The notes beneath the pieces were generated by a model that saw only the letters and a list, made by a program, of their open reading frames with translations, had not been told where the DNA came from and searched no databases. A stretch of DNA of 64,000 bases from Chrysopilus asiliformis (Eukaryota; Arthropoda; Insecta; Diptera; Rhagionidae). The translations under genes and the position numbers were made by a program. Shown here piece by piece: positions 1-13,623 of the stretch (position 1 is its first letter; each line of letters opens with the position of its first letter). The DNA lies in the NCBI GenBank assembly GCA_964034945.1, contig OZ035961.1:93144991-93208990 (forward strand). Direction: 5' to 3'.

Positions 1-330
1 TATCTGTCAGTCTCTTAGGCTGTGTACCAGATTTATCAAAAACTAGTAGAGCTAGAGCCATGAAATTGTACAGGCATCTTTGTTCCTGGAATGGAACGAC
101 CCTATCAATTTTTGGTGAAAATACGTTAACTGGAAGTAATCAAGATGGTGGCTTTTCAAAAATCACAATTTTTCAGAAATTTGATGAATGACAAGGGTTG
201 AAGACAGTAAAATTATACCGTTATTTCATAAAAACCCGTTTTTTGCGATTATCTCGGAAACGAACGGTTTTTTGGCAGTCTCATGTATGAGATAAATTTA
301 ATAAAATGGTAATTCCTATTATTTTGTCAT
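1..330. repeat. Fragment of a TCTG-headed dispersed repeat, cut by the window edge
   Basis: The left edge begins with a TCTGTCAGTCT-like stretch. It continues with text resembling the body of the repeats at 36925, 40885 and 46125: a 'gagctagagccatgaaattgtac'-type segment, then 'gttttttgcgatt' followed by a 'tcggaaacg' segment. Borders cannot be set because the left end is missing. The assignment rests on similarity by eye only. Confidence 0.35.
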
Positions 331-1050
331 TTACAGTTATCCGATATATTTTACTGTTGTCGAGATATTTTCATTAAAAAGCGAAAAATATTTTTTTTAT
401 AAATTGCTTACAAACTAATTAAAGATATTAAAAATTTCGCAAAACTGAATATAACAAAACCTTTTAAAATGTTGTAACCAATCCATTTGAATACTCCACC
501 CAAGAACGGTGAGATAAGTTTTCTGTTTTCCTGTTGTTTCACATAATTTATTTTGTATAATTAATGGTTGATTACTTGGCGATAGGTAAAGAATTGTTTA
601 ATTAATCATTTTTTTCTCCATCGGCGAAACAAAATGTGTGGAAAACAAAAAAAAAATCTTCAACTATCAATAGCTTAATGGAACAATTAAAGTCAAAATT
701 AAAAAGTCATTGAAGCGTTGTTGGCTGAAATCTCATATTATGCAAACATTTTGTTCCTAGCTCGAAAGTCTCTACTTGAACACCTCCTGAACTCCTTCCT
801 TTCCCCACTCCATCTCCACTTGTTATAATATTCATGTCACGAAGTAATAAATTATCAATCTATGATATGGTGCACCAAATGCACCTCGTGTCTGTTTAAC
901 CAGATTTCCTCTCACCTGGTGGCGAACGACGAGGTAAAGAATTTATAATTAGAAACATCTGATGAAGTGTTTGTGCCACATGGGAAATAATTATTCTGAT
1001 AATAAAAAATCGATCAGTTATCCATCTGAAAGTGCAATACAACTAACGTG
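331..1050. other. AT-rich DNA with no gene seen
   Basis: No exon pair, RNA gene or bordered repeat could be supported here. The stretch lies upstream of the TATA box of the small membrane-protein gene and may hold its regulatory DNA; that is inference from position only. Confidence 0.4.
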
Positions 1051-1054
1051 ATGG

Positions 1055-1062
1055 TATATAAG
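1055..1062 (+). promoter_or_regulatory. TATA box upstream of the small membrane-protein gene
   Basis: The sequence TATATAAG stands about 115 bp before the proposed start codon at 1170. A start site about 30 bp downstream (near 1085) would give a short 5' leader with small upstream ATGs at 1084, 1142 and 1151. The ATG at 1151 opens a frame that runs into exon 2 and stops there. Core-promoter use is inferred from sequence and spacing only. Confidence 0.4.
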
Positions 1063-1169
1063 CCTTGGAAAGTTCTGCACCAATGCTGGTTAAGCTGAAT
1101 CTGGTAGTAGTGAAGGGTAACAAGGATTCTACAAAGAAGTAGATGCTTTGATGGAAAATTTAAATCAAT

Positions 1170-1708
1170 ATGAGGTGAAAATTCATTATTTACTCAACAA
1201 GGCGGTTAGATTGTTGTTAAATTCGAATAGGTGTGGTTAGAAATTGAAATAGAAAATAATTAAAAATGTACAAACATCACAAGTCATTTATTCCGACAAA
1301 AATTTACACTTTAGTTTTCATTATACTTAATTGATTTTTCTAGATATTGGAACGTCCGAACGAGACCAAATCCAAATCCTGGTCCATACTACGGATTTAA
1401 AGGTATCAAAAAAGTATCAAACTATCATATTGCAGGACTTATCATTTTTCTTGCTGGAATTGGAACTATTATACAATTTTTTGCAATCAGGTTCAGCAAT
1501 GTTTTCGATTTAATGTGGCATTGAGTATTTTAATTGGTTTTCAAATTTTAGAAATTCTTTCACTTTCCGAAGAGATCAATTGGAAGAGAATTCAAAAAAA
1601 GCTGGCGAAGAGCATGCGATTGTTCGTGCAGATGCGGAAAAGTATGGCAATCGAGGCCAATTGGAAAGGATTACAAAGAAAATTCTACTACGCGCTAGTG
1701 AAAATTAG
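1170..1708 (+). CDS. Small single-pass membrane protein, unknown function (3 exons, 102 aa)
   Basis: Exons 1170-1174, 1344-1490 and 1552-1708 join in phase to 309 nt including a TAG stop. Introns are 169 and 61 nt. Acceptors are strong (pyrimidine tract then TAG). The second donor is CAG|GTTCAG, with weak positions after GT. The product has a basic N-terminus rich in Pro and Asn (RPNPNPGP at residues 9-16), one hydrophobic segment at about 31-50 (IAGLIIFLAGIGTIIQFFAI), then a charged, probably helical tail (57-102) with AGEEHAIVRADAEKYG. An AATAAA follows at 1762. Exon 1 supplies only the ATG plus two bases, so the start is the weakest part; an unseen first exon is possible. I do not recognise the family. 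A small mitochondrial or ER membrane protein is possible, but unproven. It converges with the acetyltransferase gene. Confidence 0.62.
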
Positions 1709-2434
1709 TAAAAATTTAGAAGCGTAACCTAATTTAAAGTCCATTTTTGCTTTTTATAAATAATAAATGGTTCCCATAGATTTTTTTAAGTAGATCTTTT
1801 GAAGATTTTTTCCCTAACTGAATTTCTAAAAGAAAGAATTATTTTTTAAACATATTTATTGAGTAATAATTTAGTTTCAATAAAACATTTACAATAAATA
1901 TAAAACAAATATCACTTTTAATCATTTTTCCTGGTATTTTTTATTCACAATGAATTTTGCATGAGCCAGTAATCGGGATTCATGCTGAAATGCAATTTTC
2001 TTTTCTCAAAAGAATTATGATTTTTTTTTTTGTCAATGATTTAGCTCTTTGAGAGCGTATTTAATTACTATAAATATACACATCAACGATATGAACATTT
2101 TTCAAATCTAACGACAGTTATAATAATAATATTAATAATAAAAAAATTACAATAATAGTAACAACAGTTAATTTTTAAAGAATATCCTTCTGTGAACTAC
2201 TTTAAAATAGTAAAAATTAATTGACTCTATCTGACAACATTTGTGTTCATTTCTTTAATTTGTTTTTGTCTTTTTCTTTAATTTTCAGAATTATTTTGCT
2301 TTAAAAAGAAACTCACTAAATAAAAAATAAATTTCATAAAACTACACCGGTTCTGGTTCTTGTAACTCGGGGTCGTAGGGATGGTTTTCCATTTTGATTA
2401 TCATTGAAATCAGGATTTACACATGTTGGCCATC
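1709..2434. other. Convergent 3' intergenic region
   Basis: This stretch separates the 3' ends of the rightward small gene and the leftward acetyltransferase gene. A plus-strand AATAAA at 1762-1767 fits the small gene's polyadenylation signal. TTTATT at 1940-1945 (AATAAA on the minus strand) could serve the acetyltransferase, though it lies almost 500 bp past the stop. The rest is low-complexity AT-rich DNA. Confidence 0.45.
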
Positions 2435-4668
<2,234 letters not shown>

Positions 4669-5288
4669 TTTTCAATCAATGAATTTGTTTCGATTTAATT
4701 ACAAAATGTATGAAAAATCAAGTAGTGACAAATTGATAAACAACAACAAACAGAAAAGGCTCCAAATGTTGTGATGCTGTAAACAAAAAGCTGGTATCAA
4801 GCAAAAGCAAGCAATTTAAAAGTAATTACGAAATTTACAAAATCATCATTTCCAACAAAAAAAAATTAAACATCATTTACAAAATGTAACCATTATCATG
4901 ATGGTGTCACTAACATTAATATTATTTATATGAACTTAAAATGTACTTAAATAACTTCTCATGAAATTCACAAAATTGAAATAAAATGAATTCGCTAATC
5001 GTCAAAAAATAACCGCGAAAATTAAAAAGTTTATTGTTTTCACGAAAAAAAAATCATCGTTTCGAGTCTGGGCGTAATTTACTCATAAAAAAAACTTGAT
5101 TTGTTATCGAGCGATTGCCTTTGGACCAACTTCATGGGAAGATTGTGCGCAAAAACAAGTGTTACGACCGCTGAACAGGTCCAGGTGAATTTTGTTAATG
5201 ATGTTATTCGATTAAGAATTTTTTTCTGTCGTTTGGAAGCGAAAGAACAAATTTTAAGCTGGTTTTCCATTGTAGTAAGTTTATACAG
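4669..5288. other. Upstream region of the acetyltransferase CDS; no further exon proven
   Basis: AT-rich. An open stretch on both strands at about 5079-5304 looks somewhat less random than its surroundings, but it has no recognisable motif and ends at a degenerate transposon end near 5288. The promoter and 5' leader of the acetyltransferase may lie here or further upstream. Confidence 0.3.
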
Positions 5289-5430
5289 TCTTCTCTCGAT
5301 TTAAGACCACTCGATATAAGATGTCTCTTTATACGACGCTCAGTTTTTTATTTCCAATCTCGATCTACGACGACGATAATTCGATATACGACGACGATAA
5401 TTCGATATACGACGACGATAATTCGATATA
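5288..5430. repeat. pogo-like transposon end with a 21-bp triplicate
   Basis: It starts TACAGTCTTCTCTCGATTTA, which resembles Tc1/pogo-type ends. At 5366-5428 a 21-bp unit beginning 'tacgacgacgataattc' is repeated exactly three times in tandem. Further 'ctcgatatac' text follows at 5555 and 6205. No matching opposite end was found, so it is called a remnant. Confidence 0.5.
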
Positions 5431-5547
5431 TGACGCTGAATTTTCAGGTTTTTTTTAAATTTTCAAAAGTTTGTAGTTTTATTCCATTATTCAGAATTTT
5501 TAGCTCTATCATTTCCACATTACACATACATAAAAAATAGTCCAAGA

Positions 5548-6325
5548 AATACAAGATCTCGATATACAATGCTTCGATATACGACACAATATCGCAAAAT
5601 TTTACCCGCCTCAATCGATGTAAAGCGAGTAATTCCTTTAGAAATAATATATTTGCAGTTTTTAATATAAAAACATAACAAAAGCTATAATTGCCAATCT
5701 GGCAATCATTGGAGACCCGTATGGTGATATTCGTATCAAAATTCGAACGGTTGTACCAAACTTCCACTTTGAAGTCAAACTTTCCAAAAAGATTTTTTTA
5801 AATTTATTTCAATCGGATTTTGATGTATGGAAATTTCATGTAGAATCATATCCTAAATAACTTTTGTTCTTTGACTTTTTTGATAAGATCCACCGTTTTT
5901 GAGATATTCACAAAAAAGTTTTCGTTCGTATGGGGGGTACCCCCCCCCCCCCCTTCCCCCCACCCCTCACTTGCCTCGCATTTTACGAAAAACGGATCTG
6001 CTCAAAATCTCAATTTTCTAGCTCAATCCGTGCGCCCGCAATCCGCGCCACAGACGGACGGACATCCTAAATTCAATTATTTTTATCAATCTAAACACAC
6101 TGGTGTAATTCATTTTTGTGTGTGATGACGGGATCTTGGCGTTACAAACGGTAAGGCAAAGTTAATATACCCTTTGGTTTCACCATACGGGTATAAAAAT
6201 ACAAGATCTCGATATACAATGCTTCGATATACGACACAAAATCGCAAAATTTTACCCGCCTCAATCGTTGTAAAGCGAGTAATGCCTTTAGATATAAAAT
6301 ATTTGCAGTTTTTAATATAAAAACA
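5548..6325. repeat. Repeat inserted between two ~125-bp direct copies
   Basis: About 125 bp beginning 'aaatacaagatctcgatat' occurs at 5548-5672 and again at 6196-6325 with few differences. Between them lies about 520 bp that also occurs at 46465-46900. That element carries partial inverted ends: 'CCCGTATGGTGA' near 5710 and 'TCACCATACGGG' near 6190. It contains a poly-C run at about 5939-5955. Either the element inserted with duplication of flanking repeat DNA, or it landed in an already duplicated remnant. Confidence 0.6.
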
Positions 6326-9300
6326 CCAATTTTCTCGGTGTGTTTCGTAGACTATTACAATTTCTTACTAAATTTTTCAAATATTTGAAAAGCTTATCCA
6401 GATCAATTCATAGGATTATGTATGGAAAAAACTTTTGATGGATTTTTCAATTTTTTGAAAGAAATTTTTGTACAAAACTACAATTTTCTTAAAACTTTTT
6501 TTTGTGAAGCGATGAATAACCAACTAATAATTTAAATCAAATAACAAACTAATAATTTAAATCAAAACTTTTGTTGATTTTTTAAATTTTTTGAAAGAGT
6601 TTTTTTGCACAAAATAACAATTTTCTTAATATTTTTTTTATAAAGCCATGAATAACAAACTAATAATTTAAATCAAATGAAAAATGTGTGTTTCCAACAA
6701 CTGAATATATACAACATCGATTCGTAGGCCGAGCCGTATTAAAAAGTTTGAGCGCCCTGGGCTAAATAAAATTTTACATAGTTTTATTGTAAAAATTCAA
6801 TTTTATTTTTTAAAATATTCTTTAATTCAAAACACAGTACTAACTTAAATTACAGATACGCTAAATATGAAGAAAATTAAAAAAAAGCAATCAAAATTTC
6901 ATCGCCTCGGATCGATGGCGCCCCTGGGCTGTAGCCCAATTAGCCCTATGGTTAATTGGGCCTTGTTCGTAGGAGGGTATCTGTATGTACGAAATTCGTA
7001 CATTGACATTTTTTGAATAAATTTGATATGCAAAAAGGTAAAAGGTAAAAAAATTCCGGTTTTTCTCTTTAAATTTTTTCCAAAAAAATACTGCCTTTTA
7101 TCAAGTATATGTCTGTTGACATATATTAAAGATAATAAATGTTTTTTTTAGCATTTTTCTCTTTCAGTGTCAGAAATTTGGTTTGTATTAGTGGTTAAAC
7201 CTTAAAGACAAATAACGATGTAAGATTAACGTATTTACTATTAACCAATTATTTTCAATTTATTGGTATAAAACTAGATTGTAATTTTACAGTGAACAAA
7301 CAAATAGAATTTCTATTTTTTGTGGTTGATAATTTCCGCTATGTCCACTAATGTTCATCAGGAGTACTTAAACCCTTGGTAGTAGTAAGCTTAAAAATCA
7401 CTGTATATAAAACTATTAATTCAAAAAAAAACTTGGTGGAGGTTTCTCCGTTATTTTGAAATCAGTTTATCTACGTTTTTTTGGAAGATTTAACTTTGAT
7501 TTTCTACCTGTTTATGAATATTCCAATTTTCTATTTAAAAAAGTTGTTAACTGTTAATTATTTTTATTATAACTGTTATAATTCTTAACAATTCGCGTAC
7601 TTGCACAATTGTACACTACACGATCACTGGTCACTATTTTTTTTTTTGAGTAAACGAGAACCTCTTTCGATAGGGCACAACGACTAAATCGGATTTGAGA
7701 ATTCCAAAGTTTCGCTAATTCTTGAACGTTTTCGCCCGATGAAATTCAGTTAGAACAAGAACTCGTTAAGCTCAGTTGATAAACTGTTTCAGGTGTAATC
7801 GATACAGACCAGAACAAGTAACAGGCTCTCGGATCAACAACATGAGCTTTATATACCAAGATCAGCCCAGGTAAGTTAAAGCATCGATGGAGTTCACAAT
7901 ATAAGCTGTGCTTTGCTAAATTAACGCTCGTTGTTTTCGCATGGTCCCCCCACTTTTTTTTCATATTCCAATAACAACAACAAAAAATTACAGCGACAAA
8001 GTAGTTACGTTTTTTTGTTGCATTTGTTAATAATAATTCAACGGATCTTTTGTAGATTTTGTCACATTAGTGCTGCTATTATTACTTATTTTATTTAACT
8101 CTTTGAATTTGTGTATTTTGTGCTAATTACCCCGACATCGGAAATTGACATTCAACAGTGATCGCGCTTCGATCAAATCACTTCGTCACGTTCGCTCATC
8201 GGAAACGCTAGCCATGATAACACAAAAAGTTGCGCATGTGCAAATTACCACATTATGTAAATTCAGTTGATAGCCATTTAGGCATAACGGTTCAATGAGT
8301 GCAAAAAATTAACGTCATTGCTTAGAGTTCCAAAATTACGATTTTCTAACGAGATTTTTTTTACAAATAATAATGGCAAAACATTTGGTTCTTGTAAAAA
8401 GTTGTTTACTAGTTGTGGGTGATTATACTGAAAATGATTTTGCTGATTATTCATCTTATTATAACTTTTTAACATAAAGCCAGTATTGATTCTACATGAA
8501 TTTGTATTGATAGAATAGCACTTTTTATAAACTGTAAAACTTCTTTCAAATAAAAATCAAAGAATAAAAAAGTTTTGAATATTTGCACGTTCACAATTTT
8601 CCGCGTAATCTTTGAAAAACAATTTAGTTTGACGGCATAGGTATAGAAAAATCAGAAGATGATGTTATTGAACACAAAATGACGATAAAAAAAATTATTG
8701 CTTTTTTATTAAATTATCCGAATATCGAAGACGGTAAAAACAATTCTTGAAATAAGTCGACCACGATTTATTCTTAAAAATTTTTTTTTGGTGAGTTCGA
8801 ATATTCTTAACATTTCCGCATCAGATTTTTTCGATTCCAATAAATGATGATCAACATGTGAATCTGATTCAGTAAACTTTTCTTTTTTTATTTGTAACTC
8901 AAATACGATTAATTTTCGATTTGTTTTTTGTTTTCTTGTTTCAAACTTTTTTTCAAGTTTCACATGATTTGGACGTGTCCACAAAATGCGTCATGGAATT
9001 AATCACAACACTGTTAAATTTTGGCAACAAAACTCGGTAAAATTTAGAGGACGGTCATCGTGTTTGTAGCTCTGGGCTCGCAAAATGCTTCTTTCGGTCA
9101 CCAGAATGTCAATGAGAAATGCTACAGAGTTTGCATAAAAGATGTGCATAAATAAGGTAATAAATTAACGGGGAAGAGGAAATGAACTTTACTTATTTTG
9201 TTTTATCTGCTATAATGAAATGATATTAAGTATTACAGATCTTTTAAAAAAGTATCGATGGTTTACTGAGAAAAAAACAGCCGATTTTCGTTTATTTGGG

Positions 9301-9735
9301 CGAGCCAAATTTCCCTCCTGCATCCAAACTCCGGTTGCTATCTTGGGAGACTTATTGTAAATTGATTTAAGTTTTTTTTAATTAATCTGACTTAACATTC
9401 CGGTTTACTATATAAAACACGCAAAATATAATATTTTCAATATCGTAAATCCGCATTTTAACCCCGATGAATGAAAAAAACGTGATTCACTTTACAAAAA
9501 GTCGCCTAGCCATGATCCAAACTTTCCCTCTCCCAACCAAAGTTTATCGCTGTGGACTAACCATATTCCCGACAGTAGAAAACTAAAAAATGGTCTGTCT
9601 TTCGGAAACAAGCTTTTGACGCAAGCAGCCAAATTAGTTTGGCTATAGAAATGAAACCAAAAAAATTGTAGGAGAGAAACTGATTTTTTGCCATGAAGCA
9701 AAGTTTCTCTTTAAGAACCAAATTCTTTCAAGATA
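6326..9735. other. Mostly unannotated AT-rich DNA with repeat scraps
   Basis: At 6720-6965 there are scraps such as 'gcgccctgggctaaa' and 'gcccctgggctgtagcccaatt' that look like decayed transposon. A possible minus-strand promoter lies near 7850. An open minus-strand frame at 8709-8984 is highly charged, but has no ATG at its head and no recognisable motif. No gene is called. Confidence 0.35.
7847..7855 (-). promoter_or_regulatory. Possible minus-strand TATA box
   Basis: On the minus strand the text reads TATATAAAG. It faces the acetyltransferase gene 3.2 kb away, and the DNA around it is less AT-rich than average. It could be the promoter of a distant non-coding first exon of that gene. No clear initiator or donor site was found, so this is a weak call. 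Confidence 0.2.
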
Positions 9736-11001
9736 CGAGGGCAGTCCGATAAGTACTTAGCCTCACCGCCCGATGGCGCCACTATCGCAGGAGAAATTTA
9801 CTATCGTGTAGTATATTCTCATAGACGGCTACAGTCAAATTTTCAGCCGAATCGAACTCGTAGTTTTGTTTTGACCGCGTATGGAAGCGGGCGTGTCTGC
9901 GGATTTCAGAAAAATGGAAAAAGAGCAATATCGGTTGGTGATTCGATTCTTGTTTCTGGAAGGGAAATCGCGCAGCGAAATCAAAGAGCGCTTGGATGAT
10001 GTGTACGGTGACTCTTCTCCTTCGATGGCGACCGTCAAAAATTGGTGTAACGAGTTTCAACGTGGTCGCACGTCGGTTTTTGATGAGCCACGCCCAGGTG
10101 CTACGAAAACGGCTACTACGGAGGATAACATAACAAAAATCCACGATCTCGTATTGGCAGACCGCCGATTGAAGGTGCGCGAGGTAGCTGAGACAGTAGG
10201 CATCTCAAAAGACCGCGTGGGTCATATCCTGCATGAAATTTTGGGCATGAGAAAGCTGTCGGCGCGATGGGTGCCGCGTTTGCTCACTCCGGACAACAAG
10301 CGCAACCGTGAAACCACTTCACAGCAGTGTTTGACGCTGCTTAAGCACAATCCGAAGGAGTTTCTGCGTCGTTTCGTGACCGTCGACGAAACATGGATCC
10401 ACTGGTACACACCGGAGACTAAGGAACAATCGAAACAGTGGACTTTACCCGGCGAACGTGCTCCGAAGAAGGCGAAGACTGTCCTATCTGCCGGAAAGGT
10501 GATGGCCACCGTTTTCTCGGATTCACAAGGTGTGATCTACATCGACTACCTGCTCTACTATACCGAATTATTGGGCCGATTCGACGCCGAATTGCAGAAA
10601 AACGGCCCCATTTGGCGAAGAAAAAAGTGCTCTTCCACCATGACAACGCACCGGCTCACACCTCCGCCGTCGCCACAGCCAAATTGGTCGAATTGGGCTA
10701 CGAACTGCTGCCCCATCCACCGTATTCTCCAGATTTGGCCCCGTGCGACTTCTTTTTGTTTCCAAACTTGAAAAAGTCACTCGCCGGGCAGAAATTTGAG
10801 TCGAATGAGGAGGTCATCGCCGCTACGGAGGCCTACTTTGCAGACCTCGAGAAAACGTATTTTTCAGACGGGTTAAAGAAGTTGCACCATCGCTGGGTCA
10901 AGTGTATCGAGCTAAAAGAAGACTATGTTGAGAAATAAATGGTCACTTTTCCAAAATTTTCGTTTTTTTTTGTAGGCTAAGTACTTATCGGACTGCCCTC
11001 G
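9736..11001 (+). mobile_element. mariner transposon, complete with perfect TIRs and TA duplication
   Basis: Both ends carry the same 28-bp inverted repeat, starting CGAGGGCAGTCCGATAAGTA. TA flanks both sides (9734-9735, 11002-11003), the target-site duplication typical of Tc1/mariner elements. Length is 1266 bp, usual for mariner. It encodes one damaged DD34D transposase. The perfect ends and nearly open frame suggest a fairly recent insertion. Confidence 0.95.
9881..10938 (+). pseudogene. mariner DD34D transposase, frameshifted
   Basis: Translation begins at ATG 9881. It shows the N-terminal DNA-binding region with two helix-turn-helix parts (about residues 15-65 and 85-120), a WVPRLLT motif (130-136, usually WVPHxLT) and the first catalytic Asp in VTVDETW (Asp169). 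The reading frame shifts by one base near the five-A run at 10598-10602. The rest continues in another frame with HHDNAPAH (Asp codon 10642-10644) and PDLAPCDFFLFP (Asp codon 10747-10749), exactly 34 residues apart, so all three catalytic residues remain. About eight codons also seem missing near 10548, just after VIYIDYL. As written the gene cannot make a full enzyme; a homopolymer sequencing error could explain the frameshift but not the deletion. Confidence 0.9.
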
Positions 11002-12370
11002 TATACAGTTTGGTTTAGGAGCATAAATATTTTAGTTGTCAAAAAATTGCCTTCAACCAAGTAAACCTTTTTTTCTCAATATTTCCATGATTGGCAAACA
11101 TGATTGTTTCGGAACTGATTTGCAGACTCGAAAATTTACATGTTACCTCAAAAAAAAACTCTAAGCTGCGGTTGAAATTTTTTCCCACTCGGTGGTAGCG
11201 AACTGGTTAAGGCATGAAATATTATTGAAATTTTGTATAGTTATGTTAAATCCTAACATGCTTGATTATTCGCTCCTTAAATATTATAGATTTTAATAAA
11301 TTTCAGTTCGCAAAATCTAAGGAATCAATGTAACAAATCTAATATGTTTTTGAATAGATGTTGAAGCTTTTATAAATAAAAGGTAAGCATTAGCAAATCC
11401 TCAAATCGAATAGTTAGACTCTCAACCAATGGCCAAGCAACAGGATAGACAGCATATATTGAACTTAGTCAAAAAAGGACATGAAGGAACAGGAATTATT
11501 TAAAATGTGTTAATATAAATAGTTATTGCTACTGCGCAACAAATTTGTAGTTTTTTTTTTTTGGTTGTGAACAATATTTTTTGACCTATGCTGTCTAGTA
11601 TAGATAGTCTACGCTGACGCTGCACCACTGATCTCAACAAAGAAAATTTAATTTCCAGAAAAAAATTAATTTCCAGTCTTTCACACATCACTAACATTTC
11701 GACACGTTTTTCGCTGACATTTGAACAGTAATTCTTTGGATCACAACCAAAACCTGAAGAAAAATCTGAAACAAGACAAGTGACACTCGGTTTATTCAAA
11801 TGAATTAAACTAGCAATATTTTACCCTTGAATTGCAACAATTTTGTTCTAATCGATTAAATAAATCAGAAAGTAGTTAAACGCTTTGACCTGTGCATTAT
11901 TAATGTTTCGCTGACTTATTAAAATTAACTGCAACAATGTAGGAACAATGATCAAACAATCATCACAGGAAAAAAAAATTGAAATTAACAATTTGCGGAA
12001 GTTAGATAGTTTAAACGTAAATAAGGACAAACAATTAATTATAATTATTTAAATATTTTTATATTGATGCACAAATAATAATAAAATTAGAAATTACTCA
12101 ATAATATTTGGGGAAATTTAGACTTGGTAAAATTTCAAGAAGTTCCAGCTGCCAGAAGAGTTAAAATATAACTAAATATGTTTTTATTTTACATACTTTA
12201 CAAAATATTTCAACTTTTTAGATAAATTTAAATCCACCCATATTCGAATATTTTTTGATTAGACAAACTAATTGTAAATATTTAGTCTAATATGTGCAAA
12301 TTAATTGACACAACAAATCTAATATTTTATTTTACTGTACAACAAATATATTTACTAGAGAAAATTGGTT
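11002..12370. other. No gene seen
   Basis: AT-rich DNA with short open frames on the minus strand (11500-11799, 11848-12030) that have no recognisable features. No bordered repeat was found. Confidence 0.35.
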
Positions 12371-13623
12371 AATTCTGTGGTAATTTGTCAAAACTTGATA
12401 ACCGCTTTTGAAGATATCTCAACGGAGCAGTTTTAAAATCTCAGAAAATGTGATATGGTGAATGTTTTATTTTGTTCGTCAGTTAAAAGCTTAAAATCAT
12501 ACTGAGGGAATGCACAGTCCTCTTTTAAAATGCGGGTAAATTTACCGCTCGGTAATTCAGTCAAATTTAACAGATTTTTACCGAGACGGTAACTTGGTTC
12601 ATGTAAAAATGAATTACCGGATTCGGTAATTGTAGACATGCTTCGAGTCGTGTTTTCCGGCCCGGTTATTCGGTATCAAGAATCAACCGCGAGTGGCGCT
12701 AGTAATGTTTTTAGTTGTCAAATTTTTTCGCTGGTTATCTCATCGGACTGCAATTTTTTTCAATTTTGATAGCCGTTGCCACAATAGAAATTCAAAAGAA
12801 TATATCAAACATGGATTTAAAGGTATGTGATATATTTTACAATCGAATTCGCAGTTCATGATTTGGTCACGTATCAAATAAAAGCGCTGTTCTCAAATAT
12901 GTGCTGTGGGATGTTCACAGCAGAATATTTTCAGTCTTTTAATATTACCGAAAATACCGAATACCGAATACCGAAGAGGATTGTGAATACCCTCATCATA
13001 CTAATATATAAAAATGAGTTGGTGTCTGTCTGTCTGTCTGTCTGTTCCTCTTTCACGCAAAAATGGGGGAACCGATTGACTTGAAATTTGGCATGAGTGT
13101 ATGTGGTAGTTCTGGTTCCAACATAGGTATACGGAAAAGTAGCGCGAGGGGTGGGGGGAGTAAGGGGAGGGGGTAAAGTGATTTCGAAACTTAGTTTTTG
13201 CGCTATGTTACTCTTTCGCGGGGAAACTGCTGAACCGATTGGCCTGAAATTTGGCATAGATGTTCATCGGGGGTCCAGCCCCAACATAGACCCATTAAAA
13301 AGTAGCCCGAGAGGTGGGGGGAGTAAGGGGAGGGGTAAAGTCATCTCGAAACTTAGTTTTTGCGCTATGTTATCCTTTCGCGGGGAAACTACTGAACCGA
13401 TTGGCCTGAAGTTTAGCTCCAACATAGACCATCAAAAAAAAATTTGGAAAAAACTTAACCCGGCTACGACGGGTATGCAAGCTAGTAGCATATAAAGGAA
13501 TGTTTAAAATAACTAGGTAAAGAAACATTTTACCATGTCACGTTTTTTCTGAGATTTTAAAATTACACCGCTATAGACATCTTAAAATGCGGTTATCAAA
13601 TTCTGGCAATTTACCACAGAATT
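12371..13623. mobile_element. TIR element with ~95-bp inverted ends, split by a Helitron
   Basis: The left end (from 'aattctgtggtaatttg', 12371) and right end (to 'ccacagaatt', 13623) are diverged inverted repeats about 95 bp long, both holding 'gataaccgc', 'ttttaaaatctcagaaaa' and 'atggt' blocks. Without the nested Helitron at 12996-13485 the element is about 760 bp. Its core holds repeated TTACCG-type text (12530-12640) and a start-codon/donor pair near 12811. No transposase is seen, and the target duplication is unclear. Confidence 0.6.
12996..13485 (+). mobile_element. Non-autonomous Helitron
   Basis: It begins TCATACTAATATATAAAAAT and ends in CTAG, 9 bp after a hairpin-forming CCCGGCTACGACGGG. 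It sits between A (12995) and T (13486), as Helitrons do. A short TCTG run follows the left end, and two internal copies of 'cttagtttttgcgctatgtta' are present. A sister copy lies at 31601-32071. No Rep/helicase gene is present. Confidence 0.8.

Noticed and set aside
1400..1432. A 33-nt GT...AG stretch inside exon 2 of the small membrane-protein gene that could be spliced in frame
   Set aside because: Too short for a normal insect intron, and the frame is open through it.
8709..8984. 91-residue highly charged minus-strand frame
   Set aside because: No ATG at the head, no motif and no partner exon; Lys/Glu richness is expected from A-rich DNA.
9782..10780. Minus-strand frames of 67-120 residues
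   Set aside because: They are shadows of the mariner transposase on the opposite strand.
13151..13495. 114-residue Gly/Arg-rich frame
   Set aside because: It lies inside a non-autonomous Helitron and is made of its internal direct repeats.
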